Positions 54,681 to 62,375 of a stretch of 64,000 bases of DNA are shown here, piece by piece; position 1 is the stretch's first letter, and every line of letters begins with the position of its first letter. The notes beneath the pieces were generated by a model, which was given only the letters and a program-made list of their open reading frames with translations, was not told where the DNA came from and searched no databases. The stretch is from NCBI RefSeq assembly GCF_029024465.1, contig NZ_CP118950.1, positions 372,001-436,000 of the forward strand, read 5' to 3'. Position numbers and translations under genes: made by a program. This DNA is from Lactococcus garvieae subsp. garvieae (GTDB lineage: Bacteria; Bacillota; Bacilli; Lactobacillales; Streptococcaceae).

Positions 54681-56411
54681 ATGGAAAAGAAAGAAAAAAT
54701 TAAGGGGTTATTATTAGTAGTGGCTCTTCTCCTCTTGATTGCCGGGACCTACACCTGGTTTTCCTTCACACAGAGAGCCATCAATGACCGCCATGTTGAT
54801 TTGGGCTTTGAAGAAGTGGGACGCCTGCACGACTATTTTGACGAGGTGTCAGGGAACAAAGATGTCTTTGTCGAAAACTTCGGCAATGCCCCCATCTTAG
54901 TCCGTGTCAAGCTCTTGGAGTACATGGAGATTGATGGTGTCTCTATGGTTCAAGCTGACCCGGCTGCCGAGACAGATGTGCAACCCCTCAAGGCAGACCC
55001 AACCACCTGGACCCCTTGGATCCCAGCGGCCGCGGGAAACACTGTCGGGGATCGTGTGGGACCAGGCGCTGTCTTTAATAGCAGAGCCAGATGGACGATG
55101 GGGTGGCAACCCCGCTTAGCGACAGATGGTTCAGGTCAATTATTGGATGCGCCTTACTACATGCCAACCTTCAACCATAACCGCACGGACCACAAGACAG
55201 CCGCAGCCGGAGACGGTCGTGACTGGAGCTGGTCAGGAGAAGAAGCCGATACCTCTGCCAGTCCCAATGGGACCAATGCTGGCGCAGATGCCACAGGGGT
55301 GACGCATCCTGGCGACGGCACCGATGGCTACTGGAATGCAGGGGATACCGCAACATCACTCCTAGGGACCCCACCAGATACCCAGAGTGGGACCCATACC
55401 GCGCGTCAAACTGTCGTGCAAGACCAACCGGTCATGCTGCTCAGTCAGTGGAATGCACTGCCTGTCCAAGACCGTGTCGGCAACTTCTGGGTGGTCGACC
55501 CGCAAACGGGCTGGGCCTACTGGGCCAATATGCTCTTTCCAGGTGAAGCCACCTCCTTCCTCTTGGACCAAGCGACCTTTATAACAAGTGGTCTCCGAGG
55601 CAATGTTTACTATGGGATTAAGGTTGTGCCTAATATGGTAGCCAATACAGATAATACTGTGAATAGTTTCTGGTCCGATGACGAGAACCACAGTGACCTG
55701 GCCAAGACCTTAATAGACGAAGTGCGGCATGGTTTGCCTATCTTAGAGATGATGCAACCAGGAGATACCTTTAATCTACGTAACATCCAATACCGCTACC
55801 TTGAGAACAAAGGCGATGGCAACCATTTAGTTATGACTACTACTCCGAGGTTTTTCGTTCCTACAAATACCATTGCAGGAGTCGACAGCTACAATGGTTC
55901 AACGATCGACCTTGCGACAAAGGATTGGTATAACAATTTGCCGAGTGTCGTCAAACGTCAAGTCCAGCCGGTACAGACGCTATTTACAGGTACGGGACCG
56001 GAGGCGGCCATGCCCATGGCGCCCTCTCTTGGGGGACTAGGTGCCGTCCCTGCAGGTCTCGCTTGGAATGGCACCGCAGGTTTCATTCTGGATTTGAATA
56101 ACCCGATGTTTTCTCAAGCCATGCGTGAGGACTTTGCGGAAGTAGACCCTAACGGGGAAAAGAAAGCTTTTATTCTATCCGTTGCGGAAGTAAATAAGTT
56201 TTCAGGTCCGGGGCAAGCACTTCCTACGCTAGCCTCACGCATGAATGGACATGCTGTGCGCACGAGATTTAACGCGACCCATCCATGGACCCTAAATGGT
56301 GACACAGGGGTACTTGGAGCATGGAACGTCTTGCATAATGCTTGGCCCATGGGGACAAACCCAGCCTTTATCATCCGCGACCAAGACGGGGCCTGGACTT
56401 CCGGTCTATAA
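54681..56411 (+). CDS. exported protein with SipW/TasA-type signal anchor (copy B)
   Basis: A 576-residue paralogue of the gene at 35833. The N-terminus has a basic start, a long hydrophobic segment (about residues 9-27, GLLLVVALLLLIAGTYTWFS) and then KDVFVENFGNAPILVRVKLLEYM. The shared middle block is VGNFWVVDPQTGWAYWAN, and the SVAEVNKFSGPGQALP block matches copy A; the C-terminus (NPAFIIRDQDG) has lost the WWLRT/VRPALIL ending. G+C is very high for this genome. ATG 54681 is preferred over GTG 54672 because AAGGAAAGG is then correctly spaced. A TATAAT lies near 54619; unlike copy A there is no repeat tract or attenuator. Confidence 0.75.
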   Translation: MEKKEKIKGLLLVVALLLLIAGTYTWFSFTQRAINDRHVDLGFEEVGRLHDYFDEVSGNKDVFVENFGNAPILVRVKLLEYMEIDGVSMVQADPAAETDVQPLKADPTTWTPWIPAAAGNTVGDRVGPGAVFNSRARWTMGWQPRLATDGSGQLLDAPYYMPTFNHNRTDHKTAAAGDGRDWSWSGEEADTSASPNGTNAGADATGVTHPGDGTDGYWNAGDTATSLLGTPPDTQSGTHTARQTVVQDQPVMLLSQWNALPVQDRVGNFWVVDPQTGWAYWANMLFPGEATSFLLDQATFITSGLRGNVYYGIKVVPNMVANTDNTVNSFWSDDENHSDLAKTLIDEVRHGLPILEMMQPGDTFNLRNIQYRYLENKGDGNHLVMTTTPRFFVPTNTIAGVDSYNGSTIDLATKDWYNNLPSVVKRQVQPVQTLFTGTGPEAAMPMAPSLGGLGAVPAGLAWNGTAGFILDLNNPMFSQAMREDFAEVDPNGEKKAFILSVAEVNKFSGPGQALPTLASRMNGHAVRTRFNATHPWTLNGDTGVLGAWNVLHNAWPMGTNPAFIIRDQDGAWTSGL

Positions 56412-56507
56412 AGTGTTCACTTTCCAATAATGCTTGAAAAAGTGTAGGATGGGAGTGGAAAGAAAGACCTAAAGCAAAAAAAGTTCGCGCTTAGTGAGCA
56501 GAAAAAA

Positions 56508-56548
56508 ACAGAAATTCGCAACGGGATTTCTGTTTTTTTTTTTTTTTC
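56508..56548 (+). terminator. terminator after copy B
   Basis: ACAGAAAT/ATTTCTGT around a 10-base loop, followed by a very long T run (about 16). Confidence 0.92.
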
Positions 56549-56574
56549 TTCTGAACTGTCTAGAGGATGTTTTA

Positions 56575-58026
56575 TTAAAGGTATTGTTCAGCTACGGCCC
56601 TGTCCCCAGGATAAGGTTCACGTTTATCATTGACCAACTGGAACTTGTCCGCGCCCTTTCCAGCAATAATAACAGCATCATTTTGATCTGTGACACGTTG
56701 AATGGCTTGTTTTATAGCCTCTGCTCGATCTGCTTCAAAATCGCAGGCGCGTGAAACGTAACTTGCGATTTCATCCGCAATGGCTTTCGGGTCTTCATGG
56801 TTAGAATCATCCTGAGTGAGGATGACTTCTAAGCGTTCATGTGCTTCGATAACTTGACCAAAATCCTTACGACGACTTTCACCTTTATTGCCTGTAGCGC
56901 CTAAAACTAAGACGATTTTACCGCTGTGATGAGGTTCGACAACAGACACTAAGTTTTTCAAACTGATACCATTATGGGCATAATCGACATAAATTCGTGC
57001 ACCATTTTTTGTCGTTAACATCTCCATGCGCCCCGGGACAACGGCTTTCGCTAAGCCCTTTTTAATGTGTTCAATTGTTGCTCCGAGATGTTGGGTTGCT
57101 AAAGCTGTGGCCAAGGCATTTTCTTGGTTGAATTTTCCGAGTAAACGAATGTCAAAATGGTCAGCGATTTTACCACTTGTTGTAAAATCGTGTGCATGAG
57201 AGGCGATGATTTTGTTGTCAGAGTTTTCACCGTAAAAATCATGGGGGATCTGAAGCTCTTCTAACTCTTGTTTAATCACATTGAAATGGGTCATTTCACT
57301 GTTGGCGACAAAGTAACCGGAATGATGTAAAAGTTGTCGTTTGCAGTAAAAATAATCTTCAAGTGTAGGGTGTTCCACGGGTCCGATATGGTCGGGAGAG
57401 ATATTGAGGAAGACACCAACATCGAAGTTAATAGCATAGACACGCTCGGTCTTGTAAGCTTGTGAACTTACTTCCATCACAAGGTGGGTCATTCCGTTAT
57501 CCACAGCTTGGCGCATCATTTTGAGTAAGTCAAGACTTTCAGGTGTGGTTAACTCAGATTTGAAGAAATTTTTTCCATCAAGCGTTGTTTCTGCCGTAGA
57601 AAACAAGGCTGTTTTTTGTCCGTTCATCTCATCTAAGATTGATTTGGCGAAGTAAGCAGAAGTTGTTTTCCCTTTTGTTCCAGTCAAAGCTAATATTTGG
57701 AGTTCGTTTTGTGGATAAGCATAAAAGGCTTGAGCCAAGAGGCTCATTGCACGCTTAACATTCGAAACAATGATTGCAGGGATGTCCACTTCATAATCTA
57801 TTTCGGAAATGTAGAAAGGTGCCGATAAGTTTTCTAAATACTCTGCTTTAAAATTTAGCCCTTTCGCAAAAAAGAGGGTTGATGCAGAAGTGTTTCGGCT
57901 ATCATAGCTTAATTGATCGAAGGTAAAATCTTCTTCCCAGTTATAGTAATATTCCTTTTTAAAGACAATCTCGTGAAAGTTCTCGTCTTTTTTCAGAATT
58001 TCTAAAACATCTTGTATTTTGAGCAT
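56575..58026 (-). CDS. murE: UDP-N-acetylmuramoyl-tripeptide synthetase (MurE, L-lysine type)
   Basis: A 483-residue Mur ligase adding the third residue of the peptidoglycan stem peptide. ATP loop [32 protein letters not shown] and [12 protein letters not shown] are Mur ligase blocks. L-lysine as substrate is inferred from genus and sequence similarity to streptococcal MurE. AGGAGGC precedes the ATG. Reverse strand, divergent from the flippase as in streptococci, but here about 2.5 kb with three genes has been inserted between them. Confidence 0.95.
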   Translation of the reverse strand: MLKIQDVLEILKKDENFHEIVFKKEYYYNWEEDFTFDQLSYDSRNTSASTLFFAKGLNFKAEYLENLSAPFYISEIDYEVDIPAIIVSNVKRAMSLLAQAFYAYPQNELQILALTGTKGKTTSAYFAKSILDEMNGQKTALFSTAETTLDGKNFFKSELTTPESLDLLKMMRQAVDNGMTHLVMEVSSQAYKTERVYAINFDVGVFLNISPDHIGPVEHPTLEDYFYCKRQLLHHSGYFVANSEMTHFNVIKQELEELQIPHDFYGENSDNKIIASHAHDFTTSGKIADHFDIRLLGKFNQENALATALATQHLGATIEHIKKGLAKAVVPGRMEMLTTKNGARIYVDYAHNGISLKNLVSVVEPHHSGKIVLVLGATGNKGESRRKDFGQVIEAHERLEVILTQDDSNHEDPKAIADEIASYVSRACDFEADRAEAIKQAIQRVTDQNDAVIIAGKGADKFQLVNDKREPYPGDRAVAEQYL

Positions 58027-58207
58027 GGATTTTTCTGCCTCCTTTATTTATACCATTTAACTCTGGAAGGGAGCTAAATTATAAGGCACGTCACTTAAAT
58101 GTGGATAGGTGCTTTTTTCTTATACGTAGGCTTAATTATACCATTTTCACTCCTGTTTTTGTAACTTGATAACCGTTTCATGTTTTCGTTAACAAGAGAG
58201 GAGAGGC

Positions 58208-59107
58208 TTAGAGGAGTTGTTTGTCTTGCTTAGTTGGTTTGAAGAGAGCCTCTAAGCTTTTAATTTCCTCTGCAAGTTTCTGCGCCATTTGATAGGATGC
58301 ACACTGTTCAAAGATAGATTGACATTTTTTCATTGTTTCTATAGAGTGCCTATCTCCAAAAACCACTTCAAAGTGCGCTTTTTGATACATGAAATTCACT
58401 CTTTCAAAAAGATCAATTTCTGGAATATTTGAAGAAGCAATAAAATGAAGCAGTTCTTCCGCTAAAAACTTCTGTCTATATTTAATAAAAATCGCAAGGA
58501 GGGTTATTACAGCCGTTATTTGAGCTTTTTGAGTAAGAGGATGAGTACTCCTGCATCGTGCTGTTTTGAGTATTTTATGGCTAAACTTTGATAAGCTGCC
58601 TAAGTCTAGAAGCATAGCTATGTCACTCAATAAGTTGAATTCGTAGTCGCCCCATATTTTGATGTTGTCTAAGTATTGTTTCATGGCAGTGAGACGTTTA
58701 GAGGAGAGGGGAAAATGGGCATCTATCTGGTGCAGGGTTGCCTCTAAGCGAAATTTGTCCAAGTTTAACCTTTGGGAGAAAGACGCGTTTTGTCCAAGTA
58801 ATTTTTCATATCTTTGAATAATTTTTTGCAGATGGAGCGGATTACTGTTTAGATGCGCCCTGTCCCGTTCTTCAAACCAGTCCAAGTGATGAAGTTGGGC
58901 ATTGAGGTGGTGGAAAAATTCGTGAGCTGACACGTTGATGTTATTCAGGAGATAGAGCAAAGCAAGACAAGAAACATGGCTCCGTCCGTTTTCAAAATTA
59001 GAAAGTTGGGAAGGAGAGAGGCAGTCCTTAGCAGCTTCCTTAAGTGCGAAATTTTTAGAAGTACGGAAATAACGATATACCTCTCCGATGGATAGTGTTT
59101 TTTTCAT
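58208..59107 (-). CDS. Rgg/GadR/MutR family transcriptional regulator
   Basis: A 299-residue regulator with an N-terminal XRE helix-turn-helix (about residues 8-60: SIGEVYRYFRTSKNFALKEAAK...LSPSQLSNFENGRSHVS) and a long helical TPR-like domain that in Rgg proteins binds short peptides. Rgg genes often lie beside the genes they control, including bacteriocin and peptide-pheromone genes. It is divergent from the secreted-protein gene at 59388, the likely target. A typical SHP pheromone gene was not recognised in the 280-base gap. Confidence 0.88.
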   Translation of the reverse strand: MKKTLSIGEVYRYFRTSKNFALKEAAKDCLSPSQLSNFENGRSHVSCLALLYLLNNINVSAHEFFHHLNAQLHHLDWFEERDRAHLNSNPLHLQKIIQRYEKLLGQNASFSQRLNLDKFRLEATLHQIDAHFPLSSKRLTAMKQYLDNIKIWGDYEFNLLSDIAMLLDLGSLSKFSHKILKTARCRSTHPLTQKAQITAVITLLAIFIKYRQKFLAEELLHFIASSNIPEIDLFERVNFMYQKAHFEVVFGDRHSIETMKKCQSIFEQCASYQMAQKLAEEIKSLEALFKPTKQDKQLL

Positions 59108-59387
59108 AAAAGACTCCTAGAATTTTAATATATTTATGCTTTGAAACTGTGGTAAATGAGCAAGAAAAAGGTGAGTTCTGGTAATTTCTCCATTCACTAA
59201 GTCCATAAAGAGCTGTCAATATATAGTAATTTAAGCATGAGTGATAACTGGCTTTGGTTGTAATTGTGTTATAGACTAACTGTAAGCGATATAAACGGAT
59301 AGGGTTGATGAGGTGCTTCAAGTATTATTCGTATCTTTGCGGAAGAATTCACACATAAAAAATAATAGACGCAGAAAGGAAAAATTA
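59108..59387. other. rgg-secreted protein intergenic control region
   Basis: 280 bases between divergent genes. TGTAAGCGATATAA (59280-59293) resembles a cre site with one mismatch. A 16-codon frame from ATG 59308 (with AGGG three bases upstream, too close) could be chance. The secreted-protein frame is also open upstream to GTG 59313, but the strong ribosome-binding site GAAAGGAA lies before ATG 59388. Confidence 0.35.
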
Positions 59388-59885
59388 ATGGAAAAAATTA
59401 AAAAAAGGATGGTGGGTATGGCTGCATTTACGCTCTTGTTTTCGATAGTTGCACCATCTATGACAGGGCTAGTGCAAGCGAATGATATTCAAGTCAATTC
59501 ACAACAAAGCGAAGCTTTAGATTTACTGGAACAGATTGATTTTGATGACGCTGATCTTGCTTTTTTGAGACAAAAGGAAGTGGAGTTGCTGGCAAGTCAA
59601 ACTCTTCCACTATTGGCTCCTCGGGCTTTCGCGCTACGCACGGTGGGGCGAAACTTAGAAGGCTTGTGGCAGCGTTCAGTAGGCATGCGCAGAGCTTTAA
59701 CTGCAGTAGGTTTTGGTTGGTCACAAATTAAGGCTATCGCGCGTGGTGTGTATGTTTATAGCTACAGAGTCATTGCGGCTAAAATAGCAACAGTCGCAGC
59801 TTGGAATTGGGCTATTGGCGCTGTGATTGGTGTTTCAGCAGGCGCAGCCATATATACAATGGGAAATTTCCGCCTCTTTTATTAG
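59388..59885 (+). CDS. secreted two-part cationic protein, candidate bacteriocin or toxin precursor
   Basis: A 165-residue protein I do not recognise by family. A Sec signal peptide covers residues 1-31 (ends GLVQA). An acidic stretch follows (32-76, about ten Asp/Glu, two basic). The C-terminal 89 residues (77-165) are strongly basic, with nine Arg, two Lys and one Glu, aromatic, and end in a hydrophobic glycine-rich segment AIGAVIGVSAGAAIYTMG. Acidic propeptide plus cationic, membrane-active domain is the layout of antimicrobial precursors. The divergent Rgg gene and the downstream membrane protein support a bacteriocin-immunity unit. No cysteines and no double-glycine leader. Inference. 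Confidence 0.6.
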   Translation: MEKIKKRMVGMAAFTLLFSIVAPSMTGLVQANDIQVNSQQSEALDLLEQIDFDDADLAFLRQKEVELLASQTLPLLAPRAFALRTVGRNLEGLWQRSVGMRRALTAVGFGWSQIKAIARGVYVYSYRVIAAKIATVAAWNWAIGAVIGVSAGAAIYTMGNFRLFY

Positions 59886-59893
59886 TTCACATC

Positions 59894-60448
59894 ATGAATA
59901 AAAATAGTCAAACATATATTTTTAGCGGTCTGATGTTTCTTGCTGGCAGTTTTCTTATCTTTATTTCCGAGGACAGTATATTCACGGATTTTGATTCGCT
60001 TCTAGGGCTTCTTGTGGTCATTCAGAGCAGTTTCATTCTGAGTGACATAGGTAGTTTTATCTTCCAAAAAGTAGCGTTCATGGAAAGAGCAGAGGAGCTA
60101 GGTTATTACAAAAAACAATGGCCGAAAATCCAGGTCATTTCTTACTTCATGGCTCTCACTATCTTTACCTTAACCTCGTCCCTGGATGTAATCGTAGTGT
60201 TGATGACGGTCTTCTTAATCGTGACAAACACGGTAATCCGGGCATATTTTACCAGTATTCGTATGTTAAAGTTAATGTGTATACAGCAAAAGATAAAGGA
60301 GTATTTTTTTGGAGGGGTTCTGGGACTCGCCTTTATTCTGCTCCTAACTCATTTTAATTTTTATACTGTGACATTTTTTTCTGCATTACTTCTGAGTCGA
60401 ACATTCTGGAATTTCAAGCTCATTCTCTCTCACGCTTCGAATAAATAA
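59894..60448 (+). CDS. small polytopic membrane protein, candidate immunity protein
   Basis: A 184-residue protein with about five to six membrane helices (near residues 8-26, 32-54, 78-96, 99-118, 138-158, 163-180), with a charged loop MERAEELGYYKKQWPK between the second and third. No family recognised. It starts nine bases after the secreted-protein stop, though the ribosome-binding site is weak, so translational coupling is likely. The role as self-protection or export partner is inferred only from position. Confidence 0.65.
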   Translation: MNKNSQTYIFSGLMFLAGSFLIFISEDSIFTDFDSLLGLLVVIQSSFILSDIGSFIFQKVAFMERAEELGYYKKQWPKIQVISYFMALTIFTLTSSLDVIVVLMTVFLIVTNTVIRAYFTSIRMLKLMCIQQKIKEYFFGGVLGLAFILLLTHFNFYTVTFFSALLLSRTFWNFKLILSHASNK

Positions 60449-60561
60449 AGGAACGAGACTCATTTATCTGGGAGTTGGAGTTCGAAATAGAACTTGGCCT
60501 GTCTTGGTTGTGTCATAAACTTTTATTGTCAAAAAAGCCTACTTCATGGTAAAATAGAAAA

Positions 60562-62280
60562 ATGAATAGTACAGAAATGACTGATAATCTCACCATGGAA
60601 GAAAAGCTCCAGCAAATGGATGCGGAAACCAAGCGTAAAGAGATTCGAGACAATAAAGCAGCACAGCAGGATACGATGATGCGCGGAACCTTATGGTTTA
60701 CTCTCGCGGATATTTTATCACGTCTCTTGGGTGCGATTTACATCATTCCATGGTTTGCGTGGATGGGAGAACACAATAATGAAGCCAATGCCCTTTTCTC
60801 AATGGGGTATAATATTTATGCGCTCTTTCTCTTGATTTCAACGGCGGGTCTACCTGTAGCTATTGCGCGTGAGGTCGCCCATTATAATGCGATGGGCGAT
60901 GAAAACCTAAGCAATCGTTTAGTGCGCCACATCTTTATTTTTATGGTTGGGCTTGGTATTGTAGCCGCTGGTGTGATGTATATCGGTGCGCCAGCATTGG
61001 CAGCGATGTCAGGTGGGGGAGAAAATCTAACAGAGGTCATGCGCTCGCTTTCGCTAGCCATTCTGATTTTCCCGGCCATGTCCGTCATTCGAGGGTATTT
61101 CCAAGGTCTTAATGACATGAAGCCGATAGCCTTGAGTCAAATTTATGAACAAGTTGTCCGTGTAATCTGGATGTTAGTATTTACGTTTATGATTATGAAG
61201 CTTGGCTTCTCAGGGGGAGACTGGACACAAGCAGTTGTTCAATCGACAACCGCAGCCTTTATCGGTATGTTGGGTTCTTGCGTTGTCTTGCTCTGGTATT
61301 TGATCAAAAACAATATGCTTGGCAAGATCATTAATCCAGGTCCAAGTATTACAAAAATTAGTGCTTGGCGCCTGCTTTCACAAACCATTTACCAAGCTAT
61401 CCCGTTTGTCGTTATTGGCTCAGCTATTCAAATTTTTAAAATTGTTGACCAAGCGACCTTTGTTACGGTAATGCGGTGGGTATCTGACTATAGTGATACA
61501 CAGCTTTTAGTTTTCTTCTCATACTTTTCTGCTAATACCGATAAGTTGACAATGATTCTTATTGGTGAAGCGATGACTTTAGGCGCTGTGGCTTTGCCAC
61601 TTATTGCCTCTAATTTTGTGAAGAAAAACTACAAAGAAACAGCGCATTTGATTTCTTACGATTTCCAACTCTTTGTGGCCTTTATGTTGCCTGCCGTCTT
61701 AGGCATGACAATTTTAGCTGCACCCATCTATACACTTTTTTATGGTTCAGTAAATAGTTTGCAGCTTGCACTCTTTATTTGGGCGGTTCTCCAAAGCTTC
61801 TTGCTGGCTTTGTACACGATGGTCGCCCCCATCTTGCAAGCTTTGCACTATTCTAAAGTAGCCATGCGTTACTTCATTATCACTTTAGTGATCAAATTGA
61901 TTTTGCAAATTCCGTCAATTATGATTTTCCACTCTTATGGTCCGCTTGTGGCAACAACTATTGCTTTTGGATATGGGACATGGATTATTATTCGCAAGAT
62001 TCATGAAGTTACGGGTTTCCGAGTAAAGAGCACCTTGAAAGGAATTATGGGAATCTCAATTATTACGGCAATTATGGCCGTTGTTACTCTGGTTCTTTAT
62101 GGATTGATTTCGCTGATTTTGATGCCTCTATCTCCAGGGCACTTCAAAGCTTTGCTCGTGGTAGTTGTGGCTGGAGGCGGCGGATTCTTCACCTACATTT
62201 ATATTGCAGCCAAAGCTGGCTTACTTGAAAAATTAATGGGGAGCCGAGGCACAAGACTTCGTCAAAAACTACACATTTAA
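60562..62280 (+). CDS. putative lipid II / polysaccharide flippase (YtgP/MurJ-like, MOP superfamily)
   Basis: A 572-residue membrane protein with about 14 helices. LWFTLADILSRLLGAIYIIPW, the AGLPVAIAREVAHYNAMGD loop and RGYFQGLNDMKP are typical of the YtgP branch; YtgP of Streptococcus pyogenes replaces MurJ in E. coli. It moves lipid II across the membrane, acting after the Mur ligases such as MurE encoded nearby. TAAAAT at 60550-60555 (with TTGTCA 18 bases upstream) ends six bases before the ATG, and no ribosome-binding site is seen, so a leaderless mRNA is predicted. Confidence 0.93.
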   Translation: MNSTEMTDNLTMEEKLQQMDAETKRKEIRDNKAAQQDTMMRGTLWFTLADILSRLLGAIYIIPWFAWMGEHNNEANALFSMGYNIYALFLLISTAGLPVAIAREVAHYNAMGDENLSNRLVRHIFIFMVGLGIVAAGVMYIGAPALAAMSGGGENLTEVMRSLSLAILIFPAMSVIRGYFQGLNDMKPIALSQIYEQVVRVIWMLVFTFMIMKLGFSGGDWTQAVVQSTTAAFIGMLGSCVVLLWYLIKNNMLGKIINPGPSITKISAWRLLSQTIYQAIPFVVIGSAIQIFKIVDQATFVTVMRWVSDYSDTQLLVFFSYFSANTDKLTMILIGEAMTLGAVALPLIASNFVKKNYKETAHLISYDFQLFVAFMLPAVLGMTILAAPIYTLFYGSVNSLQLALFIWAVLQSFLLALYTMVAPILQALHYSKVAMRYFIITLVIKLILQIPSIMIFHSYGPLVATTIAFGYGTWIIIRKIHEVTGFRVKSTLKGIMGISIITAIMAVVTLVLYGLISLILMPLSPGHFKALLVVVVAGGGGFFTYIYIAAKAGLLEKLMGSRGTRLRQKLHI

Positions 62281-62290
62281 AAAGCTAAAT

Positions 62291-62340
62291 AAAGCAAATT
62301 TCAGAATGCAGAGCTGTTCGGAAGTTTGCTTTTTCTTTTA
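62291..62340 (+). terminator. terminator after the flippase gene
   Basis: AAAGCAAATTTC with GGAAGTTTGCTTT around a 16-base loop, then a T-rich tail. Confidence 0.8.
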
Positions 62341-62349
62341 TGTTATAAT
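62341..62349 (+). promoter_or_regulatory. pepO extended -10 promoter
   Basis: TGTTATAAT (TGn-TATAAT) 26 bases before the pepO start, directly downstream of the flippase terminator. Confidence 0.6.
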
Positions 62350-62375
62350 ATAAAAAACGTTTTCAGGAGGTTATA

